Positions 44,031 through 56,798 of a stretch of DNA of 64,000 nucleotides are shown here, piece after piece (position 1 is the stretch's first letter; each line of letters begins with the position of its first letter). The notes under the pieces were generated by a model. It had not been told where the DNA came from. It ran no database searches and saw only the letters and a list, made by a program, of their open reading frames with translations. The stretch lies in NCBI GenBank assembly GCA_017311315.1, contig CM029610.1, forward strand, positions 35,772,870-35,836,869. Reading direction: 5' to 3'. The stretch comes from Dendrocalamus latiflorus (taxonomy: Eukaryota; Streptophyta; Magnoliopsida; Poales; Poaceae). Position numbers and translations under genes: made by a program.

Positions 44031-45506
44031 ATGGCGACTAGTGGAATTGTGCACCTAGATGACACACCTCTATTTGATGGCACCAATTATGCAAATTGGA
44101 AAATCCGCATGACATGCTATTTTAAGGCCATGAGCCCAAAAATATGGCGGATTGTAGATGTTGGCTTTTCTCCTCCATTGGATCCTCTAGCTCCAACTAT
44201 TGAGGAAGAGAAATGCCTACATCTCGACGCTCAAGCAACTAACGCTTTATTTAGTGCTTTGAGTGTAGAGGTGTTCAATGAAATATGCAATCTCAATAGC
44301 GCTCATGACATGTGGACTAAAATTCAAGACAAATATGAGATGTCCACATCAAGTGATGAAGATTGCATACAAGAGTGGATGTCGGGAGAAGAATGCTCAA
44401 CTTCTAGCTCCGACGATGAAGAGTCCACCATTCCCTCCACATCAACTCGATGCTTCATGGCAAAAGGTAAAAAGAAGGTAAATTTCGATGATGATGATGA
44501 TAATGCACCTTCTTATGATGAGTTGATGGATATGCTAGAAGAGCTTAATGAATTCCTTGGGAAAGAAAAGGCTAAATTTAAAGTTTTGAAGAAAGAATAT
44601 GTTTCTCTTCAAAATAATTATGATGTGCTAAAAGAAGAACATGAGTCTCTTCTATTCAAGGAATATACTAAACCTAGCATGAATATAGGAATTACATGTA
44701 ATTTGCTAGATGATATACCATGTGTAATTCCTAACTCTAGCATTTCATCTAAAATCAATGCTTCCACCTCATGTGAGAATTTAATAGATGATATGCCATG
44801 TGTAGCTTCTAGCTCTAGCAACTCATCTAAAATTAGTGTTTCTACTTCATGTGATGATTTGCTAGATTTACCTTGTTGCTCAAAATTAGATGCTTCTACC
44901 TCCTCTATGCATTGTGAGACTAACCTTGTAGAGGAGAATAATGAGCTCAAGGCCCAAGTCATAAGTTTGAAAAATGACTTGGAGAAAAGCTACAAAGGGA
45001 AGGCCTCTCTTGACAAGATATTGGGTAGTCAAAGAAAATCTAATGACAAGAGCGGTATTGGTTTCATCTCCAAGAAGAAGGAGAATAGCAAAACAAGGCA
45101 CAATGCAAGGCATACGAAGAATGTCAAGTGCCATGGTTGCAATGAAACGGGTCACTTCGCCTCTAAGTGCCCCAACGAGGTGGAAAACAAGAATAATCCA
45201 TCAAAGAAGAGGCAAACCGGTAATGAGCAAGGCAAGAAGATAAGAAGAGGTAATAATTGCCAAACTTGCTACAATTGCCGGGAAAAGGGACATTTGAGTA
45301 AGGATTGTCCCAAAGGTATCATTCCTAAGACTTCTCTATTTAATGAACAATATTTGCTTAGGAAGGATAGAAATGGCAATGTGTTTGCTAGAGATGTTAG
45401 TTCAAATAAAATCACTCCTAGGGCCATTTGGGTGCCCAAATCTATTGTGACTAACATTCATGGACCCAACCAAGTTTTGGGTACCAAAATTTGCTTAAAT
45501 GCTTAA
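44031..45506 (+). CDS. Sirevirus-like Gag protein, 491 aa
   Basis: Starts at the ATG shortly after the primer-binding site. Residues 1-105 form the N-terminal part of a copia gag (FDGTNYANWKIRM; LDAQATNALFSALS; HDMWTKIQDKYE). The frame then passes directly to an acidic, Ser-rich segment, so the second half of the usual UBN2 domain seems to be missing. A Lys/Glu-rich coiled-coil-like stretch lies near 165-210. Three imperfect repeats of a DDIPCVxxSSxxSSKIxxSTSC unit lie near 225-285. Two CX2CX4HX4C knuckles are at Cys367-Cys380 and Cys413-Cys426. The frame is open and ends before any protease, so it would make Gag only. Double knuckles are known for Sirevirus gags. Confidence 0.82.
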   Translation: MATSGIVHLDDTPLFDGTNYANWKIRMTCYFKAMSPKIWRIVDVGFSPPLDPLAPTIEEEKCLHLDAQATNALFSALSVEVFNEICNLNSAHDMWTKIQDKYEMSTSSDEDCIQEWMSGEECSTSSSDDEESTIPSTSTRCFMAKGKKKVNFDDDDDNAPSYDELMDMLEELNEFLGKEKAKFKVLKKEYVSLQNNYDVLKEEHESLLFKEYTKPSMNIGITCNLLDDIPCVIPNSSISSKINASTSCENLIDDMPCVASSSSNSSKISVSTSCDDLLDLPCCSKLDASTSSMHCETNLVEENNELKAQVISLKNDLEKSYKGKASLDKILGSQRKSNDKSGIGFISKKKENSKTRHNARHTKNVKCHGCNETGHFASKCPNEVENKNNPSKKRQTGNEQGKKIRRGNNCQTCYNCREKGHLSKDCPKGIIPKTSLFNEQYLLRKDRNGNVFARDVSSNKITPRAIWVPKSIVTNIHGPNQVLGTKICLNA

Positions 45507-48500
45507 TAGGTACTTGGAGAGGCATTGGAGGCTTGCTCATTCATGAAGAGGTGGATTCCACCATGAGCAAAAGGAAAGCCAAGCTTGAGGATGATCATGC
45601 CATATTATGAACCAATGCCATCTCGGTAACAAGTATCTACATTTGAATTTATCTAGCCCCTAGCCTTGTGTAGGTTGCATTGCATGAAAATCATTTAAAA
45701 GGGGTGTTCTTGCTCTTGTGCTAAAATTTCATTATTGAAATTATGAGCAAGATATAGGTGGCACATTAAGGGGGAGTGCTAAATCATATTCATATATATC
45801 ACATCCCTATGTGTGCCCAAATTAATTAAGTGCTAGAATTGTTTTTCAAAATTAAGCCATTTAGCCAAAAATCAAAATCTTGAAATTATTAGTATATCTT
45901 TGCAAAACTAGTTGAAAAATGTATACAAATGATTTTCAAAGGTTTTACAAAAGTTTTTGGCTTTAGAAATCTTATTTCAAGTAAAATTGAGTTTCCAACC
46001 CAAAACAATCTATTTAGTATCTTGTTTTGGCTTCAAACTCAAAAATTCCCCAAAATCAATTCTAAAAGGAATTTTAAAATGTATTCAATACCAAAAACAT
46101 AGAGTTGGCTATTTTAAACATTATTGGTATTCAAAAGTTTTACAAAAAGCCAACCAATCAAAAGTTATTTGGTTTTGAAACTCATCCAAAATATTGAGTT
46201 GACCTAAGTGGTCACAATCTAGCACTTAAGTGAGTTTTGCCATTTGAGCCCAAACTATTAATGTATATTGGCTCTCAAGGGTATTTCAAACTCATACATG
46301 TAATTGAATGCTTAAAATTACCCTAAATGCTCATTTTGCAATCTTGAAGAATTTATTGAAAATGAGTTTGCTTGTGAAAAATTGAAAGCTAAATTTGCTA
46401 AAAACTATATTGAAAAAGGTTTTAATCCTGGCATATAGTTGGAAATGCTCCATAAGAGATTTATGTTTCTTTGTGAAAAACTTTGGAGCATGATACAACA
46501 CTATATAAAACCTCCTCTCGAAAATTCAATCTCTTGGCGTGTTCCCAGAAAAATCGGAACTACCGGCAATCATTCTGCGGTACTTCCGGGTATCGGAACT
46601 ACCGGTGGTGAAATGGCGGTACTACCGATATTTCTGGCAAGTGGCTGATTTGATTCAAAATTTGATTTCAAATTTCCTCAGCCATTTCCTTTGCTCCTCT
46701 CAGTCAGGTTGATCCTTGTAAATCCTTGTTAGCTACCCTCAAGTATTTATTGACTCCATATACCATTTTGCTCTTAATTTGATTCATTTCATTAAATGGC
46801 AATCTCTAAAAGAGTGGTAGACTTTTGATCATCTTGACCTCAGCATATACTTCACTCCAATCTTATCAAGTGATATCATCCATTTTCTTCTAGTGGTATC
46901 CCTTAGTTTTGAAAATTAAGTGGTATCCTTATTTCTTCAATTGATGTCTCTTGGATTGATATCCTTTTCATCTTGGCAAGCAAATATTTCTTAACCAAGC
47001 TCTTCACATATATGATATCATTGATTTCCAAGTGATGTTATCTTTCAAATGGTATCTACTCTTTTGACTTGGTATTCCCTTTTGCCGAGATAATCTTTTC
47101 TATTAATCAAGCTCTTTCACCGTTGATATCATCTTATTTCAAGTGGTATCCACCTTTACAAGTGGTATATTTCTCACAAGTGATTTCTAATATTATCTTA
47201 AGTGGTTTACAAGTGGTACCCATTAATCCTTGTGCTAGATGACATAAGAAAAACATGGTTAATCAAAGGAGGAAGAGATGAGAAAAGAAAAGAAAATCAA
47301 GAAGAGGAGAATCCTTTGTGTGTCAAAGAAAAAGAGAATGCCAAGAAGATCCTTTTTGAAAGGGGGAGTTTTTCTTTGTGAAAAACATATATAATACTTT
47401 TGTGCTTACTAAAGCAAAAAGGGTAAAATATTACTATTGAAAAATTATTTTACTTATTTGCCCAAAATTGATTTGTGGTTCTTGGGAATGAATGGGTTTC
47501 ATTCTCTTATGCTATTCATGGAGTAATAAACAAATGATATGCAAGATTACCCTTTCAAAAGAGCCTTTTTGGTCAAAAATCAAAAATCTTGTTTAAAAAG
47601 GCTAAAATTTGTGAAAAACTAAATAAAAGTACCTTACTATGTATTTCAAATGATTTCAAAGCCTTTTGAGTAAAAATTTCTATTTTAGAAATCAGAAGGA
47701 AGATTTGGCCCCAAAAGGATCTTGTATGATCTTGTTTTTGAATTAAACGAGATATTTCCTTATATCAAAATCTATTGATTATTTGAAAAAGTGGTCAATA
47801 GCAAACTCGTATGGTTGGTCATTTCAAACATTTCTCTAGTTCAAAGTTTTTGCAAAAGACCAATCATTGAAAAGTTATATTCATTTGAATCTCATCCAAA
47901 AACTTCATTTGACCCAAAGCGACCTAATCTTGCATATAATGAGTTTAGCTATTTGAGCAAGATTTCTTTGTGTATCTTGGCTTGAAATAGTGTTTATAAC
48001 TCATATGAAGCTAAGGGAGCAAATTACTCCGTGAAAATCCAATTTGTTTGGATTTTAAGCTTACGATGCAAAATCAACTCATTCTCTTGCTCTCAAAGCG
48101 CGTTTAGGCATATCTTTTGAAAGAAAACTTCTTTTTCAAAAGTTCCTTTTGGAAAAGGTCAAAAATAGCATCAAGTTCAAATCTACAAAGTTTGAAAATA
48201 TTTCAAGTTAATTTGAAAAAGTTGTGACTTTTTCTCTCTTGGGCAAAATGCTGAAATTTTCAGAACTTCCATGATTCTGAGCCAATTTGTCATTTTTTGT
48301 ATCTCTAAATGGGTTCAGATTTAGAGGACGTCAAAATAATGAAAATTGATCCTCTATAGTTGCTCTTCATTGTCAAATTTTATAAGAATTTATAAATAGC
48401 TTTTGATCAATGTTTCATCTCTCTCTAGAAGCTTAAGTGGAATGCAAAAGTCTGAATTTCAGACTTTCAGTTTTTCTGAAAACTCTTGTTTTGAGCTGAT

Positions 48501-49333
48501 TTATGATTTTTGTATATTTAAGTGTGCTCATAATCTGAGGAAGCTATAATTATGGCTTTTGATCCTCAGACATTCATCTATACTGACAAATTTCCTCAGT
48601 TTTATTGAACATTTCTAAGTTAGATTTTCAGGAAGCTTTTGAAGGCCACTTGGAATGCAAAATCAGGAAATGATCCACATGCTACAAATGTTTTATATAC
48701 AAGTGGTATAACATCAAGTGGTATCAAATACCAAACAAAGAAAACTTCAAAAGTCTTCAAGGAGCTCTCATGAGTAAGATTATTTGAATGTGTTTCAAAT
48801 ATCTTTAGTTATTTTAAGTGGTTTCAATTGGTCATTTGCATTTAGTTTCATATTTCTTCATGACCATATTAAGTTAAATCAAATTGGTATCAAACTCCTC
48901 ATAACAACAATACAATTGGTATCAAGCTCCTCATGATAAAATATCTCATTTCATGGCTTAGCTTTGTATTCTTCACTTGTCTTTAGAATAATCAATGCTA
49001 TTTGGTGTTAATTGTCTCTTTTTGGTGCTTAATGCCAAATGGGGGAGAAATTTGTGATAATAGCATTGAAATTTGTAATAATAGCCTTAGATAATGGGGG
49101 AGAGAAATTTAAAATTGTGATAATGCCAGTGGGGAGAAATAACAGAAATACCAATGCTAATGGGGAAGAAATGTGATAACATATTCATTAGGGCGAAATT
49201 AAAATTTTTAATCTATATGTCAAATAATGCTTTCACCTTCTCTTATGCACTTCATGTTATATCATTTGGTCATTTTCACCTATGTGCTATTATCATAAAT
49301 GGATTTGTCATCAATCACCAAAAAGGGGGAGAT
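45507..49333. other. Non-coding interior of the Sirevirus-like element
   Basis: 3.8 kb of AT-rich sequence where pol would be expected; I see no RT, integrase or RNase H motif in any frame. At 46550-46640 it carries GGAACTACCGG and GCGGTACTACC motifs like those of the LTRs. At 46865-47225 and 48705-48930 it carries many AAGTGGTATC/AAGTGATATC copies resembling the primer-binding site. Purine runs of the GGGGGAG type recur (45770, 47362, 49040, 49325). Multiple polypurine tracts of this kind are known in Sireviruses. Confidence 0.6.
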
Positions 49334-52153
49334 TGAAAGATCAAGCTCCGTTTAAGTTGGTTTTGGTGTTAATGACAAATGCCATTATGAGATTTTGATA
49401 TAAATGATAAATACTTTTATAATGTTTTGGTGATAATGACAAATGCATATATGAGACTAATATGCTTGTTTAAGTTTATTTATGTTTAGTCTCATTTGGA
49501 TGGAAAGGTGAAATCAAAGAGGTATACATTCAAAATCACTTTCTCATATGCTAATGCATTCCCTAGATCCAAAATATAGATTGAACTCCTCAAATAGTTC
49601 AAATGAATATGTGCATATGTTTTTCTTCATATAGACTTGTATGCACACATTTAGGGGGAACTCTCTCTCTATGTTTTGGAGTTTCACTAGTATTGATCCA
49701 TGTTTCCTTTTATACATACATTGGGATCAAACTAGGAGCATGCATTCATTGAAAATCTGTTCTAAAACCAAAATTGTGCTCTGTTTGGAAGAGCGGTAGT
49801 ACCGCAGTTTTGAACGTCGGAACTACCGGAGAGCGGTAGTTCCGCGCCCAGAAGCGGTAGTACCGGGGAGCGGAAGATCCGGTTTTCGAGCGGATCCTTT
49901 TTTCCAGAGAGCACCCTCCGGACGCATTTGAGATTTCGCGGGATCGGAAGTACCGGCGATTTTGACGCCGGAACTACCGCTGGGTGCGGTAGTTCCGCTG
50001 TTCGGAGCGGTACTTCCGTAGCCCGGAAGCTCCGGGGGTAGAGCAGATCCGTTTTTCCAGAGAGCGCCAACTTTGAGACTTTTGGGAATTCGGCTCGAGC
50101 GGTAGTACCGCGTTAACTCTGTGGAACTACCGGAGAGCGGTAGTGCCGGAGTTTATAACGGCGGTAGTACCGCACTTTGAATTAAAATGATTCTGTATTC
50201 AATTTATTATCTCATTATTTGTTGAGATTGTCATGAATTACCAAAAAGGGAAGATTGTTGAATCTAGTCCCTCCATTATGTGTTAATGGTGAAGTTTGGT
50301 AATTGATGACAATTGTTTTATGGACTAACATTTTCCATGAGTTGGATGAATAGGTTAGGTTCCACAAATGAGGATGACTTGGGATGACTTCATGAGTTGA
50401 AGATCATCAAGTCAAGATCAAGAAGAAGTTAGCTTCATGAGTTGAAGGCTATCAAAGAAGAAGAACATGTGTCATGAGTTGATGCATGATCATGTGTTGA
50501 TTAAGTCAAGGAAGATCATCATGTGTTGATGGAGTTGATGAGAAGGATGCATCATGAGTTGATGCATATTGAGATGATGACCCAAGGCAAATGTATGATT
50601 AGCTAGGGCTAAGGATGTGTTCCTAGTCTTTTACCGGTCTTGGTGTTTGGTTGAAAGACCAGATTGCTAGTATAGGTTGCCGTACTATTAAGAGGGGTCA
50701 TGTCTAGTAGTTTGAGTCTCATCATGTGTTGATAGCTCAACCTCACTTGCTCTAGCTCATCTTGGCATGAGGCTTGCATTTGCGAATGTGTTTTGCAAAT
50801 GGTTGAAGCTCATGTGGCAAATCCTTGTAACATGTGACTATACTTTGCAAATGTGTTTTGCAAAAGGTTGAAGTCCATGTACCTATTCCTTGTGACATGA
50901 TCTAAGTTTGCAAATGTGTTTTGCAAAAGTTGTAGATCATGTATAATCCCTTGGCATGGTCTAAGATTGTTTATTGCTATTTCCTTTGGACATTAGACCA
51001 TGAGAGTGACTCTTTTGGATATCTTTTGATTTCTGCATTGATCTAATGTGTTTGAGATCATGCAAATAGATGGGTTGTGTAGCCCTTTGAATAAGCTTTC
51101 CATAGAGTCCAAGATCACTCAATTCCGACATCGGAGTCAAAAGTTATGATCGTTTTTCTGAGTGCTGTCTGTGCTGAAGCGGAAGTACCGCGCCGACTTC
51201 CCGGTACTACCGTAGAACGGTAGTACCGCATTTTATAACTGCGGTAGTACCGCAAATGGCTGACTAACGGCTATTTTTCTAGCCGTTATGGTGGGGAGCG
51301 GTAGTACCGGTACTGTAGCAGCGGTAGTACCGCAAAATCCTGTTTTTGACTCCAACGGCTAGTTTTGAGGTGTGGGTTATAAATACTCCATTGTGGCCGG
51401 TTGGGGTAAGGTTGTAGGGACTCCATTTCACTCTTTTGAGCTAGTGTGATGCTCTCCACTCAATTGTGCATGTGTTGCACTTTGTGAGAGAGGAGAGGTG
51501 ATCTAGAGTGCATGTGTTGCATCTAGAGGAGGACTTTGTGTCCGGATTGAGCTTGTGCATTCGTTGCACGTGGTGAGAGTCAAGTGAGAGACTTGACTTG
51601 TTACTCTTGGAGTTTGCCGACTCCTAGACGGCGTGGGAGGCGTCGTGCCCGGTGATCTTCTCAAAGAAGTTTGTGGGAAGGCCCGGCGTGTGTGAAGGTT
51701 GGAGCTCACCTACCCGGAGCGGGGAAGAGCTACCACTAGTGGATTTGAGGTGGAAGGCTTAATTCGTGGAGCCGGTCCAATTCGTTTGGGCTAACCTCAA
51801 CGTGGATTAGGGGAGACCGGTAAGTCTCCGAATACCACGGTAAAAAGAGAACGTGTCATTGTGGTTTGCTTTCTTGTGCTCTTTTTACATTCAAGCAATT
51901 TACATTCATAGAATTAAATTGATTGCTTGTCAACCTACGATTGCAAAACTTTGACCTAGGATAGAAGTGTTGGTGCACTTAGGCGAATTTATTTGTTCTA
52001 GGCGTTATTTGAGCTAAACCAACTTGAATCTAGCTTCCGCATTGTATACTTGGTTTAGGCAAATAGAAAAGGTTTTTAATTGTTAATATTAACTTGAAGA
52101 AAATTTTTAGACCGCCTATTCACCCCCCTCTAGTCGGCCTCCTCGATCTTACA
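49334..52153 (+). repeat. 3' LTR of Sirevirus-like element
   Basis: 2820 bp, uninterrupted, TG...CA ends. It shows the ancestral form of the site where the nested copia entered the other LTR. It lacks one roughly 24-bp GCGGTAGTACC-containing unit present in the 5' LTR near 36601. Confidence 0.92.
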
Positions 52154-52158
52154 ACTGT

Positions 52159-54190
52159 GAAGGATCATATAAGAAGGTTTAGAATAATACTATGATAAAT
52201 CATTGCAAGTTTTATGTAGTGGATATTTGATTTTGTAAATATTGCATTTTATCTAGATCGATTTTAGAATTTTTCAGGCAAAACAGTTAGACCATAGCGG
52301 TAGTACCGTGCTTTACTTGCCGGTAGCTTATTTACAAAGAGGTCTAGTTACGAGGTGTGGTAGTACTGGCCTGTGTTGGGCGGTAGTTCCGGCCGAGTGA
52401 AAATTCTTGGATTTTGAGAAATTGAGTCATGGATTAATTTGTATTGACCTAGTTCAGTGTATATGTATTGCATGAAGTATGTTTTTACTAACGTGGATTA
52501 AGTTATCAAGAACTTATACCCAAAAATAGATTTGTGGTCTTGGATATGTAGGGACGTTGGAGTTAACTATGGTCAATAGTGAGGATCGGGGCTACGCTCA
52601 TGAAGTAGCTAAGGCCTAGAACGATCAAGAATGCTGGGTGAGATGGCTAAGCACAAGCATGGCACAAGAAATACGGGAAATATGGAAGGGAAGTACGAGC
52701 GACACGTTGCACTATGTGGCTTAATCGATCCAAATAAGGCGTGGTCCAGTGGAACTCAAATGCGAGAGACTTATCGACGTGTGGCAAGCCAGTGGTGCAC
52801 CTATACGTAATAGGCATATGGCGATTGCTTGCAAGGAAAAATGAAGACCGGGTCAAGAAAGTGTATTTTGGTAAGTTGACCAAAATACCAAAAACTATCT
52901 TGGATCAAAACTACAATGCTTGGGAAAGTAGTTTAGGTTAAAAATATACTGAGAAGATCAAGTTAGATAAACGCTAAGGACTTACTGGATTCAGGCTTAT
53001 ATGCTTTGAAAATCGTGCAAAAGTGTAGTGTGTGAGTAAAATCCATATTGTGTGGGGTTAACGGATTTCTCCATTTGTTCTAAGTGGATAGTATCCACAA
53101 GGATTAGATAGCACTGGTTGCCTTGTCTATTTAATGGTTTGGGATGAAGATTTGCTAGTTAACCATAATAGCTATACTCATTGAAGCCAAGTGTTCTAGG
53201 ATTATAGTTTGAGAAGTGTGAGTGTTGTGATGTGCTCTCTTATCCTTCAGGTAGAGTGATTGTAAATCTATCATCCTCAAGTAGTAATATATCAACTTTG
53301 TTCATCTCTTAGGGATCTGTCTTGTTTTGGTTGGTTTTAATCTTCTCTCCCCCCTTCTTAATCTTGTTAGATACTAAGAATGTGTAAGTAATAGAGTTAT
53401 CCTACATAAATCAAGCCACACCTATCTAGGCATCAGGTTTAACAAGTTCTTCAAGTTGTTAGGTTTTTACTTGATTTAGCATCTCCAAGTGATTTCTTCA
53501 TACAACTGTTTTTAGTTTGATTCTTTAGGTGTTCTAACTTGCCATGCATGTGGGAATACATCTAAAGCCCTATTGGGCATTATTCACCTACAAGTAAGTT
53601 ATATTCACCATTTTCGGTTTTGCCTAGTTTTGGTGCAACATTCCTTCAAATGAAAAAAAGTTACAACTTTGGCAAAGATTCTCTCAATCGTTGCTTGAAA
53701 TAGGTTCATGATATCCTAGAGAAGGTGCATGGCATGTTTTAAATCATTTGGATCTCAGATCAAAAGTGCATGGATTATTGGTTTTAAAATAGTACTAATT
53801 TTACTATTCATTAGGCTGAATTTGTTGTAGTTGTACCACCACGGGCACGGTAGCCGTACCACCGTAGGTACTATAGCAGTGCTGCCTTTTTACTATTCAT
53901 TCCTTGGATTTCTAGCTCCTTGATTTGCTGGTTTTTGTGTTGGCTTTCCATCCTAAATCTTCATAACTCTGTAACTACTAGGTGAGAGATTGATGAATGC
54001 TTAGAGAAAAATTTTGAAGCACCATTTATCCCTCTATAATCACACCGTTGGCAAAAAATTTTTAAAAGCAAACGTGCACAAAAATATCACGTAATCACGT
54101 GGCAATCTTTTAGAAGAAAAAACTTACATACGCGAGCATAAGACAGCTGGTACCATGTTTGCATAGCCCAGGGAACAAACAAGGATGCCA
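52159..54190. other. Spacer beyond WAK 2 with relics of a related LTR
   Basis: No host gene seen. At 52293-52400 there are decayed GCGGTAGTACCG and GGCGGTAGTTCCGG motifs like those in the adjacent element, and at 53835-53875 similar GGTAGCCGTACCACCG motifs, suggesting an older, degraded LTR of the same family as the landing site. ORFs at 52741-52941 and its antisense have no recognised domain. Confidence 0.4.
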
Positions 54191-56798
54191 TCACCGTGGA
54201 GATTGAACTCCTAAATACGCTGAATCAGTCAAGCTGACATACCCATTGCTAAGCTCTATCTCAGCGTACGTGCTTGCCGACCCAACAAGCAAGGTCTCCA
54301 GCTCCTCCGAAGTGTGTTGGCCCCAAGGATGCTGCGACAGCTTCCTTAGCCTGCCAAGCTCTTCTGCAACTTCTCGCATTGAGGGTCTCTTCTCGCTAGC
54401 CATCTCTAGGCACTGCTTTGCTAGCTCTGCCACTTGCTCGATCAGCTCGATGCTTTGCTCGCCTTTTATTTGGGCGTCCAGTATCCCATCAAGCCTGTTC
54501 TCGCTCACGGCTTGAAGGAAATGTGATGAGAGGTTCTTCTCCTCCTCAAGCGCCTGAAGATTCAATGCCTTTCTACAAGTAAGCAGCTCCAGGAGAACGA
54601 CGCCAAAGCTGTACACGTCGCTCTTACCTGTCAACTTGCAGGTTTGCATGTATTCTGGATCCAGGTAGCCACATGTCCCTTGAACAAATGTAACAAACTG
54701 GGCTTCGTCTGTTGGAGCCAATGTTGAAGCTCCAAAGTCTGAAACTTTCGCGGTGTAGTTATCATCGATAAGTATGTTTGGTGATTTCACATCGCCATGG
54801 ATAATTGGGGGTGAAGCCCAAGAATGCAGGTAAGCGAGCGCTTCAGCAGTCTCATGCGCAATCTTCAGACGTGTCGCGAAGGAGATGCGTGATGCGTTAT
54901 GTCGGCCATGGATAAGTTGGTACAAGGTGCCATTTGGGATGAACTGGTAGACGAGCATAGGGACCTCCACCTCGAGGCAACAACCATATATCTTAACAAC
55001 GCTCCTGTGATTGATCTGGGAGAGAATGAGCATTTCCTTTCCGAACTCTTTCTTCTGTCTCTCATCGATTAACTTGCACTTCTTTATTGCAACTACTCTG
55101 TTGTCTTTCAGAGTGCCCTTGTAGACAGTACCACTGCCTCCCTTTCCGAGCACATTTCGCTCATTGAATTTATCTGTTGCTTCTTCCAGCTCTTCTTTGG
55201 TAAACAACGTGAAGGATAGTCCTTGTTTTGACTTCATTTCCTCGAACAACAAGAGGCCCCCATGTTGCTTGAAGTACCTCCTTTTCACAGTGGCAAGGCT
55301 CCTTTTTTGGTGGATCATGTAAGCACAAGACATGCTAACTACTAGCACAACTATGCTAATGCTAACACCTGCAATAAGGGATGTGCTAAGATTTCAGATA
55401 TTTGAAAAATTCAACACATGTGTCAGTTTTACGTTTGCAGTTTTAGGGAAAGAACAGTCATAAGCGAGCAGAGAAATGCAGGTATAGCAAATGTTTAGCA
55501 GCACAATTTTTTTCCATAGCAGATGGTGTACCAATTATCGCACGATCAAATGTAGTCGAGGAAATGAATAAGTAGGCAATGGAGAAGACGCACCAATTGC
55601 GATGTGCACTCCAAGTTGGGATTTCTTCGCCTCGCATGTGCCATTATAAGCGTTGCCTGTTGTCTTGTCAGGGCAAGAACAGTTGAATCCTCCAGGAGTG
55701 TTAATACAGGTACCAGGAACAGAGCACGGGTAGTTGAACCTTTTGTCCTCGCACTCGTTAACGTCTGCAAAAGCAAACCGAAACATTTAACCGCGTTGGC
55801 GTCAGAGATAAAAAATTTGTAAACTGGCAACAAATTACAGCTTGTTGACGAGTAAACTGATTACGGCGAGATCGTTTCTTGCAGGATCGAAGGATGAAGA
55901 GAAGAGGTAGACCTTGGCAGCCGTCAGGCAGGTAAGGATTGCCCTCGTACCCTTTGGAGCAGTTGCAGAGATAACCGGGCCCGTTTCTTGAATCGACGCA
56001 GTCACTGTTGCTACTGATGCACATGTTGGAGGTCGCGTTCTGCTTAGCTTCCCGGCACGTCTCCTTCCCTACCACCCAGTCGAGCACCAGCGGCACCTTC
56101 CCGCCGGTGGACTCCATGAAGTCGCCGGTGGTGACGTACGTGGTGCGGAACTCGAACGCTGCCGCCTCGACCAGGACGGCGTAGCTGCACCGGCTGAAGT
56201 TGGCGATCTTCGAGGTGTTGAACTTGTCCTCGAACGACACCATGTACGTGTTGATCCCCTTGGGGATGGCCGCCTGGCAGCAGCCCATGCCAGAGCACGA
56301 GCCGTTCTCCAGCCGCCCCGCGCCCGGGCACGTGGCCATGCACCCGGTCATATACTCGGTCCCGTTCACCGAGCTCACGTAGGCGAGCGAGTTGCACCCG
56401 ACGACGGTGAACCTGTTCTCCTCGTCGGACATCCGGAACCACGAGTCGGAGACGTCGTACCACCAGTTGCTCTGCTCGTCCATCGACCGGGACGTGCCGT
56501 TGTAGCACCAGGGGTTGATGCCGTTGAGCATGCGCGCTTGCCCGCGGCTCAGGGAGACGTCAATGATCTCGAGCTCATTGCTGAAGAGCCTGTAGGTACC
56601 TGCGGCGGTGAGGTTGCAGGTGAGCTCGAAGGTCAGGTCGCCCTCGCCCGTGTAGAGGTAGCAGCCGCGGCCTATGCCGAACGGGTACGGGATGTCCATG
56701 TCGCCGCACCGGCGCTGGCAAGCGCTGTTTGGTTGTGCAGCCGCTGATGCTGCCGCCGGCCATGACGAAACGAGCACGGCGATCACCGTAAGAAGCAT
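54191..56798 (-). CDS. Wall-associated receptor kinase (WAK 2), 3 exons
   Basis: Paralogue of WAK 1 on the opposite strand. Exons 56798-55913 (886 nt), 55764-55594 (171 nt) and 55368-54191 (1178 nt); introns of 148 and 225 bp are GT-AG. The joined protein has 744 residues. The first two exons have exactly the lengths of their WAK 1 counterparts. Domains: signal peptide; GUB_WAK_bind starting CQRRCGDMDIPYPFG; a Cys-rich EGF module ending at the exon 1 border; a calcium-binding EGF module (DVNEC) in exon 2; a transmembrane helix (SISIVVLVVSMSCAYMI); and a kinase with GKGGSGTVYKG, VAIKK, HGDVKSPN, DFG and GTCGYLDPEY. The catalytic loop again has HGD, so it is non-RD. A likely intact gene; I see no stop or lost core residue. 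The ATG at 56798 begins a good signal peptide. Confidence 0.93.

Larger units (their letters stand above)
34687..52153 (+). mobile_element. Sirevirus-like (Ty1/copia) element with 2.8-kb LTRs, gag but no pol, split by a nested copia
   Basis: The outer duplication ACTGT (34682-34686 and 52154-52158) brackets two long direct repeats. The 5' LTR runs 34687-43971 and is interrupted at 36913-43348; the 3' LTR runs 49334-52153 (2820 bp). The 5' LTR is followed by a primer-binding site, TGGTATCAGAGC (43974-43985). The 3' LTR is preceded by a purine tract, AAAAAGGGGGAGA. The gag has two zinc knuckles, as in Sireviruses. The 3.8 kb after gag contains no recognisable protease, integrase, RT or RNase H, so the element depends on proteins made elsewhere. 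Without the nested copy it is about 11 kb. The LTRs are very similar, pointing to recent mobilisation in trans. Confidence 0.88.
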
